A stretch of DNA of 64,000 nucleotides from an uncultured OM182 clade bacterium (GCA_902567095.1 CACFLG010000001.1:1-64000); one strand, 5' to 3'; shown: positions 1-10,198, counted from the first letter of the stretch. Notes: generated by a model from the sequence alone, not told the origin. A program made the numbers and translations.

Positions 1-225
1 GGGATAGGGGTGTCAGGAGATGGCGTGGATCAGGACGACATGATCTCGTTTCTCGGAGTTCACCAAGCCGGGCTCCGAGTCGGCAATGGGCTGGGAAATG
101 CTCCCCCTGAACTTCGAGCAGATCAATTAGAAATCCCTGGACAGCAAGTACGCCTTCGCTACGTCAACTGTCCCCAAGTGCCTTTTATAGATAGCGCGGA
201 GACGGAGGTTTGTAATGGCTTGTAG
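1..225 (+). CDS. 3' end of a CDS truncated by the window edge, unknown product
   Basis: Frame is open from base 1 (GIGVSGDGVDQDDMISFLGVHQAGLRVG...CNGL*). Its stop (223-225) overlaps the ATG of the next ORF at 215, as in a translationally coupled operon. Confidence 0.5.
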   Translation, partial: GIGVSGDGVDQDDMISFLGVHQAGLRVGNGLGNAPPELRADQLEIPGQQVRLRYVNCPQVPFIDSAETEVCNGL

Positions 226-2038
226 CCGTTTGGCCGTATGCCCAACCCTCGTAATTTTGATGCTTCTCGTTTCGGGAAAAAACTTGGCAGGGGTCTTGCC
301 TGAAGTTGAAAAAATGTGTGTCGATGAGGAACAAGAAACAGCTTCGGTTCGGCGCCGTCCTGGCGTTCCGGTCGAGGAATATAAGCTCCCTGTTTGCTCA
401 CCAGAATTAAAAGACAGCAAGAGGGTGGTTCCTTATGAGGCGCAAATAAGTCTTGGCCCTCCCATCCCAGATCGATGGCGGATTGTTAGGACCGTTGGGG
501 TGGAGTCAAATCTGTGGGATCCCTACAACGGGCAGAACGTGCTAAAGGGCGATGTTCCTGCATGGGGCAAGGACTGGTTCTATAGCATTATCGCAATCTC
601 TGATACGATCGTAGAACCTCGAAGGTTCCCGATACCGGTCGGGGTTTCGACGACCGCGAGAGCCGGCAGCCTGGACACGATTGGGTTGGGTGATACCACT
701 ATTTTGGCTCAGACCTTCATCATTGAGAATGTTGTTTACAAGGGAAACACCACCTTCAAGCCGCCTGATTGGGAATTTCGATTTACCCCGGCTTTCCAGA
801 TCAATAAAGTTCATGCCGACGAGGTGATGGTTTTGGATATTGCGCCTAATGATGGCGGCAGAGACGGTAGAAGGAGAAAAGATACGTTCATGGGAGTGCA
901 AGCACTCTTTATCGACAAGCACCTTAGCAACATTGGAGAGAGGTACGATTTTGATAGCATCAGGGTCGGTATTCAGCCTTTTTCAAGCGACTGGAGAGGG
1001 TTTCTGTTCCAAGACAATCAACTGGGCGTTCGACTATTTGGAACTAGAGACAACAATATATATCAGTACAACCTTGCATGGTTTAGGCGCCTCGAAAAAG
1101 ACACTAACTCGGGGTTGAACGACCTTACTCAGTCGCCTCGAAAAGATGATGTGTTCGTTGCTAATCTCTATAAGCAAGATTTTCCCGTGAAAGGTTACTT
1201 CTCGCAAGCAACTATCCTCCACAATAGAAACAGAGAGAGTGGCAGAAGGTTCGAGTTCGATAAGAACGGGTTCATTCAGCGCCCCTCATCACTTCTCGAG
1301 GAGCGCTCTGCTAGAGATTATGACATCACTTATCTCGGCTATAACGGTGATGGCCACTTTGACCGTCTGAACATTACGACTTCTTGGTATCTTGCTGTAG
1401 GAGAGCAAGATAGCTCAAGGCTTCCCGGTGTTGAAGAGGAGGTAATGGCTTGGTTTACCGCCACGGAGTTGTCTGTTGACTTCGACTGGTTCAGACCAAA
1501 GTTTTCTTTTTTGTATGCCTCTGGCGATGATGACACCTTTGATTTGAAGGCCAAGGGGTTTGATGCAGTGTTTGAGAATCCTCAATTTGCGGGGGCGGAT
1601 ACCAGTTTCTGGATCAGACAAAACGTTCCATTTATAGGCGGTGGCGGGGTTTCTTTGGCTGGACGTAATGGAGTTTTGCCTTCGCTCCGGCCTAGCAAAG
1701 AGCAAGGGCAGTCTAACTTTATTAATCCTGGAATCATTTTAATTGGCCTTGGTGCAGATTTAGATTTGCTGCCAGAATTGAGGCTTTCTGCCAACATTAA
1801 CCATCTGATGTTTGATGAGGTTCAGACTCTGGAGCGATTTAGGCAGCAGTCAGATATAGACGAGGTGTTAGGGCAAGACATTTCGATCTCATTGATATGG
1901 AGACCCTTTATGTCTCAGAATATAGTTGCGAGATTTTCGGGTTCGGCCTTGATTCCGGGCGATGGTTTCGACGATTTGTTTGGAGAGGAGTCCGCCACAC
2001 CTTACTCCGTTCTTTTCAATTTGACACTGACTTACTGA
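215..2038 (+). CDS. predicted outer-membrane beta-barrel protein (porin-like) encoded with multiheme cytochromes
   Basis: 607 aa, N-terminal signal-like segment (LVILMLLVSGKNLAG), alternating aromatic/hydrophobic strands, C-terminus ...LFNLTLTY ending in an aromatic residue; overlaps the next ATG (TGATG at 2036-2040). Confidence 0.7.
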   Translation: MACSRLAVCPTLVILMLLVSGKNLAGVLPEVEKMCVDEEQETASVRRRPGVPVEEYKLPVCSPELKDSKRVVPYEAQISLGPPIPDRWRIVRTVGVESNLWDPYNGQNVLKGDVPAWGKDWFYSIIAISDTIVEPRRFPIPVGVSTTARAGSLDTIGLGDTTILAQTFIIENVVYKGNTTFKPPDWEFRFTPAFQINKVHADEVMVLDIAPNDGGRDGRRRKDTFMGVQALFIDKHLSNIGERYDFDSIRVGIQPFSSDWRGFLFQDNQLGVRLFGTRDNNIYQYNLAWFRRLEKDTNSGLNDLTQSPRKDDVFVANLYKQDFPVKGYFSQATILHNRNRESGRRFEFDKNGFIQRPSSLLEERSARDYDITYLGYNGDGHFDRLNITTSWYLAVGEQDSSRLPGVEEEVMAWFTATELSVDFDWFRPKFSFLYASGDDDTFDLKAKGFDAVFENPQFAGADTSFWIRQNVPFIGGGGVSLAGRNGVLPSLRPSKEQGQSNFINPGIILIGLGADLDLLPELRLSANINHLMFDEVQTLERFRQQSDIDEVLGQDISISLIWRPFMSQNIVARFSGSALIPGDGFDDLFGEESATPYSVLFNLTLTY

Positions 2039-5000
2039 TGGATATGTTTAAAAGAATGCGTGCATTGATTTTGCTTGCTCTAATAGTATCCTCTCATTCG
2101 GTTTTAGGCGCCGACTACTCTCGCTATGTTGAGAGGGTATACGATGAAATGGTGCCTGCTCCCCGGGCTCAATCTTATGCTTCAGCAATAGAGAAAAGTG
2201 CGGGTTGTCAGTCTTGTCACAGCAAAACTGATTCTATGACTATGCATGAAAACCCGGGGGTTATATTGGGTTGTACTGATTGTCACGGCGGAAACGCGAG
2301 CGTGTTCGCCTTGGAGGGCGATTCACATAATAAAAATCTAATGGAACGCGCCCACGTTTTGCCGAGCTATCCTGACGATTGGCATTACCCTCACAGCGCG
2401 AATCCAAAAGACAGCTACGCCCTGCTCAACAAGGAGGCCAAAGAATTCGTAAGATTTGTTAATCCTTCTGATCTCCGAGTAGCGGAGGAAGCATGTGGCG
2501 CCTGTCACCTGCCAATAGTTCAGGCAGCGAAGCGGAGCATTATGGCAACAGGGGCTATGCTTTTTGGCGGGGCGACTTACGCTAACGGTATACTTCCTTA
2601 CAAGAAATATTTGCTGGGAGAGGCCTATACACCAGATGGCAAGCCCAGTGCTATTGTTGGCCCGCCGCTAGACGATCCCGAGTCCGCCTGGAAGAATCAT
2701 GGGGTAATCGAACAGCTTTACCCTATCCCGGCTTGGGAGACGGTCCCGCCGGGTGATGTTTTTAGGGTCTTTGAGAGGGGCGGCCGGAATATTTCTAATC
2801 TGTTTCCTGAAACCGGTTTACCTAATGCCCTTGGTCTGTTGCAGAGAATAGAGGAGCCTGGTAGGCCTGACTTTCGCCAATCAAACAGAGGGCCTGGGAC
2901 TGGCCAAAGAATATCCGTGCCCGTGCTCAATGTCCATAAGACTCGTCTAAATGACCCGTTGATGTGGTTTTTAGGCACCAATGATAACCCGGGAGACTTT
3001 CGAACTTCCGGTTGCGGGGCTTGCCATGTTGTTTATGCGAACGATCGTGATCCGAAACACTCCGGCCCTTACGCGAAATTTGGGCACACAGGAAAAACTC
3101 AGACTGTCGATCCAACGATTAACAAGAGTGAAGAGGGACATCCCTTAGAACATAAATTCACTAGAGCTATTCCGACGGCAAGTTGTATGTCATGCCACAT
3201 GCATCAACCCAACATGTTTGTTAACACTTATTTGGGTTATACCATGTGGGATTATGAATCTGACGCTGAGTCAATGTTTCCTAAAAAGCAAAAGTACCCC
3301 TCATCAGAAGAAATTCGAAAATCCAACAAGACTAACCCGGAGGCTGCCGCGGTGCTTGGGTTATGGTCCGATCAGGATTTCTTGAGAGACGTATCAGATC
3401 TCAACCCAACTCTGAAAAATACTCAGTTTGCCGACTACCACGGTCACGGCTGGAATTTCAGGGCAGTATTCAAGAAAGATCGTAAAGGGAATTTGTTAGA
3501 TAAAGATGGCGTCATAGTTGAGCCGGACGACCCTAAGAAATTTGATAAGGCGGTTCATATGTCAAGCATTCATGCCGATGTCGGAATGCACTGCGTTGAT
3601 TGCCACTTCTCCCAAGACAGTCACGGGAATGGACACATTTACGGTGAGGTTGCCGCTGCGGTGGAGATCGATTGCGTGGATTGCCATGGAACAGCGGAGA
3701 AATATCCAACCCTCAGAACCTCGGGCCCTGCTGCACCCCCGGGGGGCAATGATTTGTCTTTGCTTAGAAATCCAGATGGTGAGAAACGATTTGAGTGGCG
3801 AGATGGAAAACTGTTCCAACGCAGCCTCTTGTGGCCTGAGAAAGAGTGGGAAATGAGTCTCGTTAAGGATAGCGTCAATGAGAACCATGCTGGGTATAAC
3901 AAAAAGGCTGCCCGCGCGAAGATGATGTCTAAAGATTCAGACACTCAGGCTTGGGGTAGTCAAGTTGCCGGTGATCAACGGGCTCATGACTACGACACCA
4001 TCGAGTGTTATACCTGCCATCAATCTTGGACAACCAGTTGTGGTGGGTGTCACCTTCCCATAGAAGCTAATTGGAAGACAAAGAGAAACCATTATGAGGG
4101 TGGAATAACTAGGAATTATGCGACGTACAATCCTCAGGTTGTTCGGGATCAGATTTTTATGTTGGGCAGGAGAAGCGAACTTAATGGTGGGCGTATAGCG
4201 CCGCTTAGATCAACATCAGCATTGGTACTTTCATCGACTAATTCCAATCGAGAAAAAATCTATATTCAGCAACCCCCGATTTCGGCGAGCGGTTATAGCT
4301 CGCAGGTTATAAATCCCCACTTTGCTCATACTGTTCGAAAGACGGAAACCAGGGTTTGCTCTGATTGTCACCTGTCTAAAGATTCGGACAACAATGCGAT
4401 CATGGCGCAAACGCTCGGATACGGTACGGATTTCATCGACTTTGTTGGCTACCACGCTTGGGTTGGCACTGATCAGTCGGTGGAGGCGGTTCAGGTTACT
4501 GAGTGGTCTGAGCCCCAGACGGTGATTGGCAGCCACTTGCATCGGATTGTTTACCCAGACTTTTATGAAAAGCACCAACAAAAATCTAAACAATTAGAGA
4601 CGGGACACAGGCACCGGTCGGGGAAAGTCAGCTGCTTGCAGCTTCGTGGTGAATATTTGTTCGCCGCGGCAGGGGAAAAGGGAATGATTGTTTATGACGT
4701 TGCTGGGATTGCCAATAAAGGAATCAGTCAGAGAATCATTACCGCGCCGTCGTCGAAGAGGGGGCACAATACAACAATTGATAGCGAGAACGCGACGTGC
4801 CTGTCTCTTATTACTACCCAGCCAATAGCGCCAGAGCGAAATAAGGGTGAATTAATGAGGGTGATTAATGAAGAAAAGCCCTTTCACCCTATTTACAATT
4901 ACGCGGTAATTACCGATTCGGTCGAGGGAATAATTCTTACCGACATAGGAACCTTGGCTGACGGCGAGCCTAGAAACAACTTCCTGACGCGAGCGCTGAC

Positions 5001-5787
5001 TTGGAATGAGGGTGGCGTGTTAATGGGTGCTAGGGACATTGCTGTGGGCGGTCGATACGCCTACATAATCGCTGACGCGGGCTTGGTTGTCTTAAATTTG
5101 GATGATCCTTTAAATCCAGAGCACTTAGCAACCGTGCCACTTGTTTCTGGTCGGTCAGTGGTTCAACAATTCAGGTACCTCTTTGTAACGGATTCTGAGG
5201 GTCTGAAGACAATTGACATTACTAATCCCGAAAAGCCTCAGCTAGTTCTAGATTCGAAATTGGCTCTGGCGGATGCTAACAAGGTTTTTCTCGCGCGAAC
5301 CTATGCCTACGTCGCAGCTGGGTCGGATGGCTTGATAATAGTAGATATTGAAGATCCTAAGGATATTAGGCTTTACAAGCAATTCAACACTGGCATCGTG
5401 GATGCTCAGGATGTTGTGGTTGCTAGCACTAACGCTAGCCTTTATGCCTACGTAGCTGATGGCGTCGACGGTTTGAAGGTTATCCAGCTTACTTCACCCG
5501 ATTCACAGCCTAGATACTACGGTTTTAGTCCTGAGCCGATGCCAGAGCTTATTGCGAGTTTTCCAATGCAGGGTAAAGCATTGGGCTTGTCTCGAGGTTT
5601 AGAAAGAGACAGAGCGGTCGATGAGACTGGTGGCCAAGTTGCTCTATTCAACAGGATAGGGTCTGGTCCGCTCTCAGAGAGCGATATGCGAGGCCTTTAT
5701 TTAGACAAAAAAGGCAAGCCTTGGTTTGTCGAGGATGATCCAACGCAAAAACTTACGGCTGAAACTCAAAGAATGGAGATCGAATGA
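2038..5787 (+). CDS. periplasmic or exported multiheme cytochrome c (10 CXXCH) with C-terminal LVIVD-like beta-propeller repeats
   Basis: Likely start is the ATG at 2038 (MDMFKRMRALILLALIVSSHSVLGADYS signal peptide) rather than 1897. CXXCH motifs: CQSCH, CTDCH, CGACH x2, CMSCH, CVDCH x2, CYTCH, CGGCH, CSDCH. C-terminal repeats such as GLVVLNLDDPLNPEHLATV, GLKTIDITNPEKPQLV, GLIIVDIEDPKDIRLY. Confidence 0.88.
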   Translation: MDMFKRMRALILLALIVSSHSVLGADYSRYVERVYDEMVPAPRAQSYASAIEKSAGCQSCHSKTDSMTMHENPGVILGCTDCHGGNASVFALEGDSHNKNLMERAHVLPSYPDDWHYPHSANPKDSYALLNKEAKEFVRFVNPSDLRVAEEACGACHLPIVQAAKRSIMATGAMLFGGATYANGILPYKKYLLGEAYTPDGKPSAIVGPPLDDPESAWKNHGVIEQLYPIPAWETVPPGDVFRVFERGGRNISNLFPETGLPNALGLLQRIEEPGRPDFRQSNRGPGTGQRISVPVLNVHKTRLNDPLMWFLGTNDNPGDFRTSGCGACHVVYANDRDPKHSGPYAKFGHTGKTQTVDPTINKSEEGHPLEHKFTRAIPTASCMSCHMHQPNMFVNTYLGYTMWDYESDAESMFPKKQKYPSSEEIRKSNKTNPEAAAVLGLWSDQDFLRDVSDLNPTLKNTQFADYHGHGWNFRAVFKKDRKGNLLDKDGVIVEPDDPKKFDKAVHMSSIHADVGMHCVDCHFSQDSHGNGHIYGEVAAAVEIDCVDCHGTAEKYPTLRTSGPAAPPGGNDLSLLRNPDGEKRFEWRDGKLFQRSLLWPEKEWEMSLVKDSVNENHAGYNKKAARAKMMSKDSDTQAWGSQVAGDQRAHDYDTIECYTCHQSWTTSCGGCHLPIEANWKTKRNHYEGGITRNYATYNPQVVRDQIFMLGRRSELNGGRIAPLRSTSALVLSSTNSNREKIYIQQPPISASGYSSQVINPHFAHTVRKTETRVCSDCHLSKDSDNNAIMAQTLGYGTDFIDFVGYHAWVGTDQSVEAVQVTEWSEPQTVIGSHLHRIVYPDFYEKHQQKSKQLETGHRHRSGKVSCLQLRGEYLFAAAGEKGMIVYDVAGIANKGISQRIITAPSSKRGHNTTIDSENATCLSLITTQPIAPERNKGELMRVINEEKPFHPIYNYAVITDSVEGIILTDIGTLADGEPRNNFLTRALTWNEGGVLMGARDIAVGGRYAYIIADAGLVVLNLDDPLNPEHLATVPLVSGRSVVQQFRYLFVTDSEGLKTIDITNPEKPQLVLDSKLALADANKVFLARTYAYVAAGSDGLIIVDIEDPKDIRLYKQFNTGIVDAQDVVVASTNASLYAYVADGVDGLKVIQLTSPDSQPRYYGFSPEPMPELIASFPMQGKALGLSRGLERDRAVDETGGQVALFNRIGSGPLSESDMRGLYLDKKGKPWFVEDDPTQKLTAETQRMEIE

Positions 5788-7058
5788 AATCAGTACACAT
5801 ATTCTTCATGTCGCTTGGTTTTTTAATTTATTTACCGGTCTTCGGTAGTGAGATTCCGCAATACGCGGAAAAGATGCACATGGGCGTAGCGACTTGCGCG
5901 TCAGGAGTTTGTCATGGTTCGATTCGGCCGCGGTCAGCTACTAATGTTCTTCAAAATGAATTTGTAACTTGGAGCAGGCTAGATCCCCACAGTAATGCTT
6001 ATAATCTTCTATTCAACGAAGACTCAAAACGCATAGCACGTAACTTGGGGCTTCCCAACGCCCACGAAGCAGGCGTGTGTTTAGATTGTCATGCTGACAA
6101 TGTGCCTACCGAGAGAAGGGGTCCCAAGTTTCAGATTTCTGATGGCGTGGGTTGCGAAAGTTGTCATGGAGGCTCGGAGACTTATCTTTCATCACACACC
6201 GATCCCAACCAGAGTCATGCGCAAAATGTTGGAGATGGATTGTATCCCACCTATGATGCATTGGCTCGAGCGAACCTTTGTTTTTCATGTCACATGGGTG
6301 ACCAGAATAAGATAGCTAGTCACGAGATTATGGGGGCAGGCCATCCAAGACTCTCGATAGAGCTTGATACGTTTACCGCGCTAGAACCTCCGCATTATCT
6401 GGTTGATTCTGATTATAGAAAGAGAAAATGGGATGAGGATAGTGTCGTCGTCTGGGCCGTCGGGCAACTTCAGGCCGCGAGACAGACGGTTTTGCTAATT
6501 GAAGAGCATTTGAATAAAAGTGATGATCGATTTCCCGAGTTATCCCTTTTTGACTGTCATGCGTGTCACCACCCAATTTCTGATATTAAGTGGCGGCAGA
6601 ACAAAACTGTTGGCCTTCCTCCCGGTTCGGTTCGATTAAACGATGCGGGTTTAAGCATGATTTTTCCGATGGTGGAAGTGCTGATGCCAGAGAGGAGCAG
6701 AAGCTTTGCGAAGTTGTCTAAAGACCTTCATTTAGCGTCCAGCAAAACCGTCGGACTCGCGAGATCTCTAGCAGATCTCACGGTTTTTCTTGACGGGTTG
6801 GAAGAGAAACTCAATCTGATACCGGAGCGCTCTAAGGATGTAATGCTCGAGATATTAAAGATGGGACAAGAAGGAAAATTCAGGGACTACGTTGCTGCAG
6901 AGCAGGCTGTTATGGCAGTGGACCTTCTTCTCCAGGCTAATGGGACGAGAGGTCGATCAGAGGCTTGGCTTAATGGGCTTTATGCAACCGTTGAGAACCA
7001 AGATCGTTACAATCCTCTTGCTTTTCAGAAGGCAATGCGAGGCACCACCGGTTTGTAA
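5784..7058 (+). CDS. multiheme cytochrome c, cytochrome c554-like (4 CXXCH + 1 CX4CH)
   Basis: Signal peptide MKSVHIFFMSLGFLIYLPVFG; motifs CASGVCH (CX4CH), CLDCH, CESCH, CFSCH, CHACH; ATGA overlap with the preceding CDS. Confidence 0.85.
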   Translation: MKSVHIFFMSLGFLIYLPVFGSEIPQYAEKMHMGVATCASGVCHGSIRPRSATNVLQNEFVTWSRLDPHSNAYNLLFNEDSKRIARNLGLPNAHEAGVCLDCHADNVPTERRGPKFQISDGVGCESCHGGSETYLSSHTDPNQSHAQNVGDGLYPTYDALARANLCFSCHMGDQNKIASHEIMGAGHPRLSIELDTFTALEPPHYLVDSDYRKRKWDEDSVVVWAVGQLQAARQTVLLIEEHLNKSDDRFPELSLFDCHACHHPISDIKWRQNKTVGLPPGSVRLNDAGLSMIFPMVEVLMPERSRSFAKLSKDLHLASSKTVGLARSLADLTVFLDGLEEKLNLIPERSKDVMLEILKMGQEGKFRDYVAAEQAVMAVDLLLQANGTRGRSEAWLNGLYATVENQDRYNPLAFQKAMRGTTGL

Positions 7059-7096
7059 TCTCGACCCTATAGATCCGTAAAAGAAAGTCTAAAAAG

Positions 7097-8536
7097 CTAG
7101 TAAGGATGGGAGCGAATTACAAGGTTTCGTATTTCGGTCATATCCTCTATCGCAAACTTGACGCCTTCTCGACCGATTCCGGAATCCTTCACGCCGCCAT
7201 AGGGCATGTTATCAACTCTATAGGACGGAACATCTCCGACTACTACTCCACCAACTTCCATTTTATCCCAGGCCCGTTGAACTTTGTAAAAGTCTCTTGT
7301 AAATATTCCTGCGTGAATTCCGAACTTACTATTATTAACTATTTTGATTGCTTCGTCCCAGGTGCTAAATTTAGTAATTAGTGCCATTGGGCCGAATGCT
7401 TCTTCCCGAGCAGCATCCGCATCAGCCGGAACATTTTCTAGTAGTGTCGCTTCCAACATGTTTTCTTCAATGCTCCCGCCGCAAAGAAGCTTGGCCCCGT
7501 CCGCAACCGCGCTGTCTATCCAACCCTTTAATCTCTCGGCTTCTCCAACCGAAATCATTGGTCCTATGAAAGTGTCTGGATCTTGGGGATTGCCGGATTT
7601 CAGTCTTTTCGTTGCTTCTACCAGCTTGCTTTTGAACTCATCATAAATCTCTTCATGAATGATAATCCTCTGAACTCCAATGCAACTTTGTCCAGATTGA
7701 TAAAAAGCACCAAAGATTATTCTCTCGATCGCGTCGTCAATATCCTGGGTGTCCGCATCAACCACAACAGCAGCATTGCCCCCAAGCTCAAGAACTACTT
7801 TTTTCTTCCCGCATTTTGCTTTTAAGTCCCAGCCGACTCCTGGTGAGCCGGTGAAGCTTAGAAGTTTTAATCTTTCGTCTACTGTGAAAAGATCGGCACC
7901 ATCTCTCGAGCAGGGCAGAATTGAGAAGGCCCCTTTTGGTAGGCTGGTTTCTGCCAACACCTCTCCCATAATTATTGCACCGAGTGGCGTTCTTGAGGCC
8001 GGTTTCATAACGAATGGGCAGCCAGCCGCTATTGCCGGCGCGACTTTGTGTGCTGCTAAATTTAACGGGAAGTTGAAAGGAGAGATGAAAGAACATGGTC
8101 CGATCGGCACTCGCTTCCACATTCCTCTGTAGCCCTTTGCTCTTGGTGATATGTCCAGAGTTTGGAGCTCTCCAGGAATTCGCACTGACTCTTCTGCTGC
8201 AATTTTGAAGGTATCAATAAGTCGACTGACTTCGCCTTCGCTGTCTTTAATGGGTTTGCCAGCCTCAATACATAGCGCGTAGGCAAGTTCATCCGACCTC
8301 TCTCGAAATCTCGCCACACAATGCTCCAGAATTTGTTGCCTTTCGAAAGAGGGCATGTCCTCCATTTCAGGAGCGGCAAGAACAGTAGCAGCTATCCCCT
8401 GGTCAATGGCTTTCGCATCCGCGAGCGCCACTCGAGTTGCTGGCTGGTTCGTATACTTATCTGTAACGACTAAGTCATCGTTTGCATAGACTGCCTCATT
8501 CGCCAAAAAGTAAGGATATTTCTCTCTTAGTCCCAC
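7097..8536 (-). CDS. NAD(P)-dependent aldehyde dehydrogenase family protein
   Basis: ALDH motifs: SFTGSPGVGWDLK, VLELGGNAAVVVDAD, FYQSGQSCIGVQRI, FGPMALI. Confidence 0.9.
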   Translation of the reverse strand: MGLREKYPYFLANEAVYANDDLVVTDKYTNQPATRVALADAKAIDQGIAATVLAAPEMEDMPSFERQQILEHCVARFRERSDELAYALCIEAGKPIKDSEGEVSRLIDTFKIAAEESVRIPGELQTLDISPRAKGYRGMWKRVPIGPCSFISPFNFPLNLAAHKVAPAIAAGCPFVMKPASRTPLGAIIMGEVLAETSLPKGAFSILPCSRDGADLFTVDERLKLLSFTGSPGVGWDLKAKCGKKKVVLELGGNAAVVVDADTQDIDDAIERIIFGAFYQSGQSCIGVQRIIIHEEIYDEFKSKLVEATKRLKSGNPQDPDTFIGPMISVGEAERLKGWIDSAVADGAKLLCGGSIEENMLEATLLENVPADADAAREEAFGPMALITKFSTWDEAIKIVNNSKFGIHAGIFTRDFYKVQRAWDKMEVGGVVVGDVPSYRVDNMPYGGVKDSGIGREGVKFAIEDMTEIRNLVIRSHPY

Positions 8537-8551
8537 TTCGAAGTCTCCTCG

Positions 8552-10198
8552 CTAAATTTCTGCACTCAGTTTCTTAATATTAACGTTCAGGATTTCGTCA
8601 TTCTCAGAATAATCCACTGGGCAATCGATCAAATGAACCCCAGGAGTGTCCAGAGAGTGTTTTAAAATGTCCGATAAGGAATCTGAGCTCTCAATTCTGT
8701 GACCAAATGCTCCGTAGCTCTCTGCATATTTCACAAAATCAGGGTTTCCATATTCAAGTCCCCAGTCCTTGAGGCCCATGTTTGCTTGTTTCCATCGAAT
8801 CATTCCGTATGCACTATCATTCAAAATTAAGACGGTAAGATTCAACTTTAGCCTAACGGCCGTCTCTAGCTCTTGGGAGTTCATCATAAACCCGCCGTCA
8901 CCGCAGATCGCCATAATTTTTTTGTCTGGATGGACTAAGTTCGCGGCCATAGCCGATGGCAGGCCCGCACCCATTGTGGCTAAGGCATTATCTAGCAACA
9001 CGGTGTTTGGTAGATAAGCAGGGTAATTTCGAGCGAACCAGATTTTGTAGACGCCGTTATCCAGACATATAATCCCATCATCAGGCATCGCATTACGCAC
9101 TTCTTTCACTAGTCTTTGGGGGTAGATTGGAAACCGAGGGTCGTCCTCTCCCTCACTAAGATTTTCGTTTTGTTTAGTTTTAACAAACGCCATTCTGGAG
9201 AAATCCCAATGGCTTTGTTTAGAAAGTTTTTCCTTGATTTGCCAAAGCGCATTTCCAATGTCTCCAACTACTTCAATCTGGGGGAAATAGACGGGGTCTA
9301 CCTCGGCGCGATTAAAGGATACGTGTATAACAGTCGGTCCCCCGTCCTTCATGAAAAAAGGAGGTTTCTCAATGACGTCATGGCCGACATTTATTATGAG
9401 ATCAGAGGCCTCAATCGCTCGATGAACAAAATCTCCAGCGCTTAGCGCTGCGTTACCCATAAAAAGCGGATGCCTCTCGTCGACCACTCCTTTCCCGAGC
9501 TGAGTCGTTACAAAGGGAATCCCAAAGTCTTCGACTAGGGCAGCCAGCATGTTACCAGTCACTTTTCTATTGGCGCCGGCTCCAACGACTAAAAGGGGGG
9601 CGGTTGCAGCTTCGATACTCTCCACAGCCGACCGTATTGCTTTTTCTTCTGCGACGGCTCTTCTTGCCGGCTGAGGGATCATAGGCTTCTCATCTGTCTG
9701 CTCATCCGCGATGTCTTCCGGCAACTCTAAGTGCACGGCACCTGGTTTTTCGTCTTCAGCTAATCTAAATGCCTCTCTGGTTTTGCTGGGAATATTATCG
9801 CTGGCGACGATCTGATGTGTGTACTTTGTGATTGGTCCCATCATGTCGACAACGTCAAGAATTTGAAATCGGCCTTGCTTTGATTTTTTCACTGGTTTTT
9901 GGCCAGTGATCATCATCATCGGCATCCCGCCAAGTTGAGCGTACGCGGCCGATGTTACAAAATTTGTTGCGCCTGGCCCGAGAGTAGACAAGCAAACACC
10001 CGTTTTACCCGTGAATCTGCCATAAGTGGCCGCCATAAAACCAGCGGCTTGCTCATGTCGAGTCAAGATGAGTTTTATTTTTTCTGAACGAGATAGGCTA
10101 TCAAGAAAGTCTAAATTCTCTTCGCCAGGAATTCCAAAGATATATTCAACTCCTTCTGCTTCCAATGTTTCTATAAATAGATCAGATGCTTTTGCCAT
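8552..10198 (-). CDS. thiamine-diphosphate enzyme, acetolactate synthase large-subunit-like
   Basis: MAKASDLFIETLEAEGVEYIFGIPGEENLDFLDSL; C-terminal ThDP motif GDGGFMMNSQELETAVRLKLNLTVLILNDSAYGMIRWKQ. The ORF extends to 10306, but the Met at 10198 fits the family N-terminus. Confidence 0.88.
   Translation of the reverse strand: MAKASDLFIETLEAEGVEYIFGIPGEENLDFLDSLSRSEKIKLILTRHEQAAGFMAATYGRFTGKTGVCLSTLGPGATNFVTSAAYAQLGGMPMMMITGQKPVKKSKQGRFQILDVVDMMGPITKYTHQIVASDNIPSKTREAFRLAEDEKPGAVHLELPEDIADEQTDEKPMIPQPARRAVAEEKAIRSAVESIEAATAPLLVVGAGANRKVTGNMLAALVEDFGIPFVTTQLGKGVVDERHPLFMGNAALSAGDFVHRAIEASDLIINVGHDVIEKPPFFMKDGGPTVIHVSFNRAEVDPVYFPQIEVVGDIGNALWQIKEKLSKQSHWDFSRMAFVKTKQNENLSEGEDDPRFPIYPQRLVKEVRNAMPDDGIICLDNGVYKIWFARNYPAYLPNTVLLDNALATMGAGLPSAMAANLVHPDKKIMAICGDGGFMMNSQELETAVRLKLNLTVLILNDSAYGMIRWKQANMGLKDWGLEYGNPDFVKYAESYGAFGHRIESSDSLSDILKHSLDTPGVHLIDCPVDYSENDEILNVNIKKLSAEI

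Noticed and set aside
1897-2037. N-terminal 47 codons of the 1897-5787 ORF
   Set aside because: Overlaps the end of the porin-like CDS; the Met at 2038 gives a clean signal peptide and TGATG coupling.
3518-3944. Overlapping ORFs of about 100 aa on both strands inside the decaheme gene
   Set aside because: Fully contained in a strongly supported CDS; no motifs; GC-frame shadows.
7749-8132. Plus-strand 127-aa ORF
   Set aside because: Antisense to the aldehyde dehydrogenase CDS, low-complexity composition.
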